Positions 49,301 to 59,811 of a stretch of DNA of 64,000 bases are shown here, in pieces. The stretch is taken from contig NC_050474.1 in assembly GCF_013373865.1 (NCBI RefSeq), positions 954,001 through 1,018,000 on the forward strand, in the 5' to 3' direction. The stretch comes from Monomorium pharaonis. Lineage: Eukaryota > Arthropoda > Insecta > Hymenoptera > Formicidae. The notes under the pieces were generated by a model. The model was not told the origin of the DNA. It worked only from the letters and a program-made list of their open reading frames with translations, and made no database searches. Positions within the stretch are counted from its first letter, which is position 1. Each line of letters starts with the position of its first letter. Made by a program: the position numbers and the translations under genes.

Positions 49301-52300
49301 GAGAGAGAAGAGCAAACCGAACTCTAAAGATAAAACAACTTTTTAACTTCTTGAGATTATAATCTTCTGGAGAGTACAAAATTAAGTCGGATTTATTGTC
49401 GCGATACTTATCAAATTATGTTTAATTTTTTGAGCAAGTATATTGCAAATATATCAACTATTTTTTATTTCTTAATTATTTTTGAAAAAATGATAAGTTT
49501 GCGTAAATATATTTTGAAGTCTTTTTAGAATTTTCAATAATATTTCGAATACAATATTCTCTCCCTATATTTTAGGACAGTGTATCTGTCAGCATAATAC
49601 TGCAGGAAGCAATTGTGAGTTGTGTAGTAGGGGATACTATGGTTATCCATTGAAAGGAACACCAGACGACTGCAAACCGTGCCCTTGTCCCGATAATGGA
49701 CCTTGCATTCTTCTGGGTAACAATCCGGATCCCATCTGTTCCGAGTGTCCTATCGGTAGAACCGGTAAGCATGTACATAATTTTTACAAATAACTAAAAG
49801 TTCAATTAATTGATGTCTTATTCGTTGTTTTTCCCTTTTTTAAATTTACTAAAAATGAAATATATATTCTTGTACAGGACCTAGATGTGAAACATGTTCC
49901 GACGGTTACTATGGGAATCCTGAAAGAGGTGTTGCTTGCCGTCCTTGCGACTGTAACAATAATATTGATTTAAACGCAGTTAGAAATTGTAATCACGAAA
50001 CGGGAGAATGTCTCAAGTGCGTCAATAATACTGCAGGCTTCCACTGTGAGGAATGTCTAGCTGGTAAAAAGATTTATTATATAATATTTCTTCTATAGAT
50101 CTCTGTAATATGTGCATGTCCAATTACATTTTATATTATTATGTTTTACATATAGGATATTACGGAGATGCATTATCGGATCGCAAGGAAGACGGATGTA
50201 AATTATGCCAATGTTATCCACCGGGTACTTTGGAACTTGATGATGGAAGAGTTGCGCCCTGTGATCAACTAACGGGACATTGTGCCTGCAAGCAGCACGT
50301 CATAGGTCGTAATTGCGATAAATGTGAAGAAGGCTATTATCATATTATGAGCGGGGAGGTACAATCTATTAAACTAAAATGAAAAATAGATACAAGTTTA
50401 ATGATAACTGATATAATAACTTGTTAAATTGTCAATTAACATTTAATTGTAAAAATCATTTCGTATTGCAGGGTTGCACTCCTTGTAACTGCGATCTTGA
50501 AGGTTCTTATAATCGCACTTGTGACCCGATAACAGGACAATGTCAATGCCGAGTTGGCGTAACGGGACAACATTGCGATGCCTGTGAGCCCTATCAGTAC
50601 GGATTCAGCCGCGAAGGCTGTAAGCTTTGTGATTGCGACAGTATTGGCTCTCAAGATTTGCAATGTGATGCAAACGGACAATGTCCTGTAAGTATCTATA
50701 TCTTTAAAAAATTAAGTATTCTGTACAAAAAATAGCAAAAAATAAATGGTTATTAGAATTTAAATTTAAATTACATTTTCTCAGTTATTTGTGATATAAA
50801 TCAAACCAAATCGTAAACTTATATAAGAATTTTATATGAAATTATTTTTATATAATTTATATAAAATTATTTTTGAAATTTTTATTTTATTATAATATAT
50901 TTGTTTACTTTTTATATATTTTTTGTTTAATGTTTGTAATGATTGTTGGTAGTGCTTGACGAATGTTGAGGGTAGACGTTGTGACCGCTGCAAAGAGAAC
51001 AAGCACAATCGTCAGCATGGCTGCGTCGATTGTCCCGATTGTTACAACCTTGTACAGTCGGCAGTCAACGATCATCGTCGACGTTTAGCCGAGCTTGAAG
51101 ATACCCTTTATAAGATTAATAGCAGTCCCACCGTTATCAAAGATTCAGATTTTGAAAAGGAGCTCAGAAACGTCCAAGACAGAGTGAAAGCGTTATTGTC
51201 TGTCGCCAAGCAAGGATCTGGCAGTAAATATTATTGTTGTCTATTTATTTGGATAAATAATTTGAGAATTAATAAATATATACAATTAAATAATAAAAAG
51301 TTATTTTTAAAAATATTAAAAACTATTTTACTGAAAATTAAAATCTATTATATAGTCTAATATTGTGAATTTGCTTCTGTATTATTTTTTGTAAAAGCTA
51401 CTATTTTTGTTTTAGGTGAGAATAAAACGTTGGTAGAACAGTTAAATGAGCTGCGTGAGCAATTAAATACAATTGATGAGATCTATCAAACTGTGGATGT
51501 AACAGCGAATGATGTGGATGATATAACTGAGGAAGGTTTGACGAGTATCTCTGAGGCAGAAAACGTTTTGGATAAAATCCATGAGCAATTAACGGTATAT
51601 AAAATATAATTTTTTATAATAATTTTAGATATTAATTGTGTACGTCAAAAAATTTGAAAAAATGTTTTAGAAATTTATTATCTGACTACATACATTAATG
51701 CATATAAACTGCAATAAATATTTTTATGTATCTGGTATCTTCTTTCTTTTTATTTTTCAAAAAGTAGCATCTTGAAACGTTAATTATAGTTTCACGAATA
51801 ATTTTTATTCTAAGTAATTGATTTATAGATTAGTTATTTTATAATTCTTACGATGAATGACAGGAGGCAGAGGATTATCTGGGCACAGAGGGAGCGAGTG
51901 CTTTATCTTCGGCAAAATTGCGCGCTGAACAAGTCGGCCAGCAGAATCAGCAGATGACATCGATCGCACAAGAAGCACGTCTACTCGCCGAAGTGTATGT
52001 ATTTTGTATATTGCTTTATATAAAATTATTATTCAATATTATATTTTTTTAGGAATACGAATGAAGCTAAGAAGTTGCATATGCTGGCGGAGCAGGCACG
52101 AAATACGACATTGGAAGCTTATAATCTCGCGAAGCAAACAATATCAAAATATTCCAATATAACGTGAGTAATATTTTTCTTTTTTTTATATAATTTCTGT
52201 TTTATATTCACGATCTCTTCTGATATAATCACTATATCTAGAGTGTAAAGAAAAAGATTCTGTGCACAGGGATGAAATAAGGAATCTGGAGAACAAGCTG

Positions 52301-53299
52301 GCGCAATTGGAGGATCGCATAGACGAAGTGAAAAATCTCACTGGCATTGCAGCCACTAAATCCTCGGCCGTTTCTCAGGAAGCGTTAGATTTGTTAATCC
52401 TTGATTTAACGCTTCCTCCGGTTGATATTGAGAAGTTGCGACAGCAAATAGAAAGCGTTAGCAGTGCGGTAATTACAATATTATAAATAAATATACCGAT
52501 CACAAAATAATAAATTTATTAAAAAATCTAATTGAAATAGTATGTTAGGCTAATGTTAATACAAACTTTAAATAATCTGTATATGTGAATAGAGCTTACA
52601 GATAAAGGAACAGGCACAACTCTTATTGGAGCAGAATGAAAATTTCATCAAAGAGATGGCTGAAAAAGTTAGAAAGAGCGAAGAACTATTAGATAGAACT
52701 CAAGATCAACAGGCTGCAACGGCCGAACTGTTAGCTGAATTGGATGATGCCAACGAGATGGCAAATGACGCTGTCAAACGTGGCGATCAGACGCTAAAAG
52801 AAGCACAGGAAACCTTAAAGAAATTAGGGGGTAAGTTATGTGAAGAAAAATGTAGAAATTTTTTTCTATGAAATTAGAAACAAACTAACGTACGAAGAAT
52901 TTATTCTTAAGATTTCTTTCGTTAAGAAGTCCTTTTCTATATTGTTTGATATTTTTAAATTGCATTAGAATTTGATGCTGAAGTGCAACGTGAACGTGTT
53001 AAAGCGCAAAGTGCTTTAATGGATATTGAAAAAATTGAAGAATTGATTCGCTATGTTGACGATCAAGCTAAAGAAACGGAAAACAAGTTAAATGGATCGG
53101 AAGATAACGCTAAGAGTGCACGCGAAATCGTGCAAAATGCTCAGGTTATTACGATTATTAAGATTATAAGAAAAAATACTTAAAAAAATTATTGTGTAAT
53201 AAAATTAATTTTCATTCTACTAAGATATCACACTATAACTTTTGTATATACAGAGAAAATTTTAGAGTAAAAATTACTATAGTAAACAGTAAAAGTTGA

Positions 53300-53330
<31 letters not shown>

Positions 53331-54227
53331 CTGAAATATTTTACTATTTTTCATCAAATTGCTGTAATATTTACACTATGATATAATTATATTATTACTA
53401 TTATTACAGAATTTCGCGGATAAGGCGAGCACTAACGCAAACAACATTAGAATGGAAGCGAATAAAACTAAAATCGAAGCTTTACGTCTTGGGAACGAAG
53501 CCGAGAAATTGCACCTCCGAGTCGACACTACGGATTCGATGATTAAACAATATGAGATTCGAATGAGCCAGGATACAAATGTCACTGCCGAGGTAAACAA
53601 TTCAATTAAAGATAAGAGATAAAATATTAATCAGTCAATAGGAGAACCGGAAATATTTTTCCTAATTCCATCGTTTCGTACTTAAGACTGAGACAAATTA
53701 ATATCTAAAATTCTAATTTTTAGGCAAATTATAAAGTTGGTCAAGCAAAGACCAATGTAACTCTGGCATCACAGCAAGTCGATAAGGCTTTATCCGATGT
53801 TGCCGCAATTATCAGAGAACTTGAGAATCTACCAGAAATCGGCGAGTCTTTATTATAATCTATTAACTTCAGTTTCATCAATCCCTGATATATATCTATT
53901 TCTGAGTTCTGTGCTCTATTAATTATTGTGAAGTAAAATTCGCGCGATAATTTTTCTCACTTAAAGAATGGGCTTTAATTTTGCAATTTAGATGACGCCG
54001 ATTTGAATCGTTTGGAAGAACGCCTGATTGCCGCCGAGAAAGAAATTAAGGCTGTAAATCTGGATCAGCGAATCCGCGCGTTGACGGACGCGAAAAATTT
54101 GCAAACGCAGTGGGTTAAAAATTACGAGGACGAAGTCAACAGACTGCGAATTGAAGTGGAGAATATTGATGATATTCGAAAGGCTTTACCAACTGATTGT
54201 TATCAGCGCGTCCGTCTGGAGCCTTGA
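41949..54227 (+). CDS. LanB2: Laminin subunit gamma-1 (Laminin B2)
   Basis: Twenty-three exons join in phase: 41949-42095, 43250-43508, 44183-44484, 44745-44950, 45344-45447, 47255-47443, 47810-48035, 48411-48840, 48910-49267, 49576-49764, 49878-50063, 50156-50358, 50472-50687, 50953-51223, 51416-51594, 51864-51994, 52053-52163, 52270-52468, 52593-52830, 52969-53144, 53410-53592, 53724-53841 and 53992-54227. They give 1618 aa (human gamma-1 is 1609). The order is signal peptide (GLLLFVGSYVVLA), LN domain about 40-280 (WWQSDTMYEGIEYP, STLEGRPSAY), LEa EGF-like repeats from 281, L4 domain about 505-690, LEb repeats to about 1035, then a long coiled coil with Cys1610 (LPTDCYQR), the expected disulfide partner of the beta chain. 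It is secreted and assembles into basement-membrane laminin. Two introns have GC donors. The nidogen-binding site reads NIDLNAV. Confidence 0.97.
44485..44744 (+). other. LanB2: LanB2 intron 3, GC-AG type
   Basis: The exon ends ...GAACTTCAG at 44484 and the intron starts gcaatt. The next exon starts GAATGGGTGCAAG after an atag acceptor. The protein then reads ELQEWVQATDLRI, the conserved laminin sequence. No GT lies near enough to serve as donor. Confidence 0.85.
46271..46370. repeat. (CT)n-(C)n-(TC)n microsatellite in LanB2 intron 5
   Basis: Pure CT to about 46339, a run of about eleven C to 46350, then TC to 46370. Open frames across it encode only Leu-Ser or Glu-Arg repeats and are artefacts. 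Confidence 0.97.
53301..53328. repeat. Poly-A run in LanB2 intron 20
   Basis: 28 consecutive A bases, intronic. No retroelement body or target duplication was recognised around it. Confidence 0.95.
53842..53991 (+). other. LanB2: LanB2 intron 22, GC-AG type
   Basis: Exon 22 ends GAAATCG at 53841, followed by gcgagt. Exon 23 starts ATGACGCCG after the tttag acceptor. The join gives PEIDDADLNRLEE, which fits the coiled coil. The only nearby GT (after GGCGA) would put a stop codon at the junction. Confidence 0.7.
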
Positions 54228-56042
54228 AATTTATCTTTTTACGCTTTATTCACTTTTGTATCATTTTTAAAAGTATATTTTATAAGCTATATAAAATGTT
54301 TAAGTTCTACGTATCCTTATCGTTAAGGCTCGAGGATTTAAATTCTTTTTAGATCATTAAATTTCTTTAAAAAAAAAAAAAAAAAGAATATTAAAATTTT
54401 CTAACATAGTAATATCATTTAAATTCAGATTAGATTCTTAATTTTTCAATAATAAACAATTTTTTTTAATAATAGGATAAAAATAAACAAGTTTTTATAA
54501 TCTTAAAATTTAAAATAATCTACTTAATAATTTTAAACAAATATAGTTAATTTACATAGATTTTCAATAACGAAAATATTATGATTCACAAAAGTACGAT
54601 TTAGAAAATTATTTAATAGACTTTTGATACATATATCTTTTCCCGAATAAAATTTTATAATGAATTTTTCTAATTCCAAATGTGGCAAGTTTTTTAAATA
54701 ATCTGTGTAATGATTAAAAAACATTGTTAGACTAGGGACGAATTTTGTGCATAGATATATATGCACACAGTGGTAATAAAATAAACATTTCATACCAAAG
54801 ATTTTTTTATAGTATATATGTTTCGATTTATCGTCATTATCATTCAACTTGCATCTCTTCTCTATTATATGTTTGTTATAATGACTACTAATTATGTATA
54901 AATATGTATATAGATCTGTAACATGTAACTGCCATGTCAATGCATGCTGGTGCATCACTTGCAATGATATAGAATTTAAGAAAAGTTATATTAATTTTAG
55001 GAATTGTTCCTCGGCCTTTACAAAATAGTGGAACAATGAAAAAGAGAGTTAACGTGCATAATAGTAATAAAGCTATTTCGGGAATAAAAAAACTATATAT
55101 TTACACAATTTTAACCATATAAGCATAATTAATTAAAATCCGTTTTTATATTAAAATAAGGCAAAAATATGTTCTATTTTCTCCTGTAATAGTGGTTTAA
55201 AAACAGTGAATGGAATATATGTACGACTTAGAGTAATACGTCGTATAGTATTTTATTATCATTAACAATACTATCATATTGTTGAATCTCAAAATTTCTA
55301 ATCGGATAATCGGGACTAGTTTACGTTTATATTTTTATAATTATGCAATATAGATAAAAGAGCATTTTTATATGAGAATGTTCTATACACAAAGTGTAAT
55401 TTGAGGACAATAAATATCTGAAGAAAAGTAATTACAAGGGATATTATTAACTATGTATGTTATATAGAATAAGTATTAGATTGATATTACATACACAACA
55501 TTTATTTTTTATATTTTTAACTTTTATATACTTAATATTATTTCTATATTTTTCTTGCAGTTATTCACGAAGTTGATTAAATGTTTTATAACTTGTACAT
55601 TATTGGAAGAATAAACTCGGAAGGCTAATATTTATCTAAATAACATTTTAAAATTTTCAAAACGCTTTATCAACCTCATAAATTACTGCATATTCTTCCA
55701 AATAAAGAAGCATATTTATGATTAGAGTTGTCTTGTTAGCGGAAAAACAATTTTAATATATTTTATATTACACAACATTATTATAACTATAATGTATGAT
55801 ATGAATACTTAAATAGATTATATAGGCAATTATATATAGAAAATATTATTATACTTCTTATTGGTGAATGACATTTAAGAGAAGACATTATAAATTATTA
55901 TAACTTTTTATTTTTTTTCTAATATTCATAAAATCTCGCTATCAGTAATAGGTCAAATGGACTTAGATTTACACTTAAAATTACAAAAAAAACTATCGTA
56001 GAAAAGGGAAGGGAGGAGGAGCTAGAGGAGACAAGAGATGAT
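54228..56042. other. LanB2 3'UTR and Syntaxin 6 3'UTR, convergent AT-rich gap
   Basis: The two genes converge. Apart from an A-run near 54370-54383 and the candidate AATAAA signals there are no features. No coding frame resembles a protein. Confidence 0.6.
54451..54456 (+). terminator. Candidate polyadenylation signal AATAAA for LanB2
   Basis: Canonical hexamer about 225 bases after the stop, with T-rich sequence following. A second AATAAA lies near 54481. Confidence 0.5.
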
Positions 56043-59000
56043 TCATTTAATTATGAATAAAATAATTAAAAACACCAATATAGCAGTCAACACTCCAATG
56101 GCTACCCATTGTCCCCGATCTAAAACAAACGGAAAGTAACATCACATGTGTCACTCGAGATTCTTACAAAATCGATGCGAGTCATTTAATTGCGATTATG
56201 TTTCTATGGAAATACTTATAATGATTATATCAATAACACCTTGACGTTAGATAAAGATTACATCTTAATACTGAAGTTATTTTTTTAGGTTAATAAAAAA
56301 CAGTAAATTTTCTATATATTATTTAATTTTTTAAAAATATAGTAAAATTATAGAAATAAAATAAAATCTACAACCATAATCATCCATTTTGATGAGACCA
56401 ATTATAATTATAATATTTATATAATTACTCACGAAATTATAATCAAATATACCTAAATTTCAGAAATTATTTAGGAACAGCATAAAATATTATACATTAT
56501 TGCTATTAATTATTATTGCACTTTTTAAAAATAACATACACCTTTTAAAATAGCCTTTTTAAAATAGCACTACTTAAAAATTTTTTTAAACAATTAACAG
56601 GAACTGTTTAACTTTTAAAACCATTAATTAAATATAAATATATTAAATAAAAATAGATTAATATAACAATTTCTCACGAAATTGTTATATTAATTTTTTA
56701 AAAATTGAAAGGAAACAGGAATATTTACAGTTGTTTACAGCGCACAATACAAATTGGTTCTTATGTTTTATTCGTTAATGTATTCTATTTTTTCTTTTTT
56801 CACAATTGGTCGCCGAGAAAAAGAGGTAACAATAAAACTACATCTTCATTCGATTACATTTACGATCTACGCTCTTCTTTTCAATTCGCACAGATATATT
56901 AACTGTCTTATGCAGCTGTCTTCAACAAAGAAAAATATATAATTGTTATTATGTGTGTATCTTTATATCTATTTTACTATATTTTTCTGATCTCTTTTCA
57001 ATTTTGACAATTTCTCACTCTGACTATGAAGAAGTTACATTTCTTCAATTTTAAGATAATCTCTAATAAAATAATTTGTAAGATTTTATTTCTGAGAAGA
57101 ATTTACAATTTGTGTGACGATTTGTTTAAATTCCTGAATTCAATGTTTGTATATTTCTAAATTCTGAAAAGTCTTAAATTTCTTGACTATTTTATTCACA
57201 TTTCCTCGAATCTTTTAAATCTGCAGAAAAGATTTAATTTCTTATAGACTCTTCTAATATTATATACTTTCTATATTCTAAGATTCTAAAATTTTTGCTT
57301 CCCTCATACTCTTGGACTTTCTTAACTCTAAACCTGAAAAGAGAATTCTAAATCTTTTAAATAAGTTTTTGGATAACTTTTTAGATTTTTAAGTTAAAAT
57401 TTTATTAGTGTTTCAAATTCTTAAACTCTGTAATCGTTTCTCATGTTGTGTTTTCTAAAATATCATGATAAATGTTTATTGTTTTATTAAATTATTTAAT
57501 TTATATCTCAATCTTCTCATAGAGAGATATAGAACTAAAATATATAATTCGAGATTATCCTGTACATTTCTTCGGTGCTTAAGTTGAATAACCATACTAT
57601 TCTGCAACATATAATTCTACTAACAATTATGCCTGGGAAGTCTAAATGGTCCGTCCTGATTTTGATACTACTTACATTTGTCAAAAAACGACTTGATATC
57701 TTTGGTAATTATAACAAACAAAGTAAACTTACAGCAACAATTAAAATTAATTAGGTCTCGTGTATCATATTTTGTTTTCTAAAATTTACATTGGCTGATA
57801 TTCATCTACATACAATGATCTATACCACAAAATTACTCGTCTGCATCTAAGAATCTTAAATTTCTTATTTTATTTTTATCTATTGTATTTTCTACTTACA
57901 ATTAGTGCTAATTGTAATTAGTAAAAAAGACATAACAAAAATGCAAAACGTGATTAATGTCACTGTCAAAACAAAAAGTGTTAAAAAAAGATTAAGATTA
58001 GTTACCTTTTATTAATATTAATTATTTATAAAATTAGTCAGTTATTTACTAAATTTTTCTAAATTATTTCAGAATATTAGAATTTAAAAAGGTAAATTGC
58101 TAAGTCATCTTTAATTATTTAATATTGTTTCAGATGGTTATCAATTACTGTTAACATTGGTTAGTTGTTAACCAATAAGTTCATTTTTACTAATAATAAC
58201 TAAAAATTTCCTTCTTGTAAAATTCCAAAAAATAATTATAATAAAATTGCTTTTATTAAAATAATTTGTCAATGTACTAAAATAATTTAATTCAATTACT
58301 ATATAAGAGTAGAATTAAAAATGTAATTAATAAAATAATTAATGCAATAAAAAAGCAAAAAAGAATTACTCTTTAAAAATAATTTAGATATAATTTAGTA
58401 AATAATTTTCAAGAACAAATAATAATAGTAGTAAATTACACAACAGCTAATTATCCACAGTAATATGTTACATACATTACATATAGGCTATCTATGTGCA
58501 ACATCTCACTTTCTTCAACAATATTTTTAAACAAATTTGTGATTGATATTTTTCTACTTTAATAAAACTCTTTAAAATTTCTAAACATTAAAAAAATTGT
58601 GTTTGTTACATAAAACTCGAACTTGCGCTAGAAATATGTAAAATTAAGTGTATTTTTCAAATTTTAAATAATTATTTTTTAAATCTAAACAATTATATTT
58701 AAATAATAATTCAATTATTAACAAATAATTCAATGGCGTCAATAAAAAGTATTGTAACTTTTTTAGAAAGTATCATATTTCTATCGTCATATTTTATATA
58801 TTTATATATGTATTTCATATCTTATATATTTATTATTTTATATTTTTCTTGTATTTTTAAAACCATTGAGATTGAAAATCTACTTGAAAATGGAGTTACA
58901 ATATTTTTTATTGGTACCCTCGAATTATCAAAGGCGCAGGACAATTAATAATGACAATTAATCGCTGGAACACAGAAAACAATTGGCAATTGTGGTTGAC

Positions 59001-59743
59001 AGAGAGGAGAGAGAGGAGGGTTTGTTATCAGAGACGAGATCAGTAACACTGGATGTTACTGGAGTAGTAGGAGCGGGAATGTAATTGTTATAGTTACCAT
59101 TACTCATGTGCAGCACTTTGGCCATCTTCTTCATGGTAGCATCCAATTTGGAGTCTGTCGTCTCTAACTCGTTCCCAAATTCATCCAACATCCTATGAGA
59201 AATTTATCTTGACTTGCGATATAATAATAATAATTTAATAATGTAATAATTATTGATTTTAATCACATATTCCATTCTTATTAACAGTATCATCGTTAGA
59301 TGTAATTCTTAATATTGCAATTACAAAAATCTTGAATAAAATTTTACATTAATATTGTGTAATTTTTTAAAGAACTAAAGAAAACAATGAGAAACATTTG
59401 CTCACACAGCCTGCTCATCCAATTCATTGTTGATTTGCCTGGAAACTGTTTTCAAAGTGCCAACCGTTTCCCCAATCATATCTAATTGTTCATCCTGCTG
59501 TCTCATCATAGTATTTTGCTGATGCATTGTATCACTGAGAAATTGTCTGTTTGGACTATCTATTTCATTTTCTAGCTTGCTGTATTTAGTAGTGCCATGA
59601 TTAGCCGGCACTCTTGCTGGACTGTTGTCCAAAAGTGGCTAAAAATACATAATATCATAATGCAATTATCATAAATTTATAACAAACCAGTAGAGTTAAA
59701 ACAATAACATAAGACAAATTTATTTAACTTATATTTTCAAATT

Positions 59744-59811
<68 letters not shown>

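Noticed and set aside
54533..54964. 143-codon minus-strand frame in the LanB2-Syx6 gap
   Set aside because: AT-rich, Phe/Tyr/Ile/Lys-biased, no domain; consistent with random open frame in 3'UTR.
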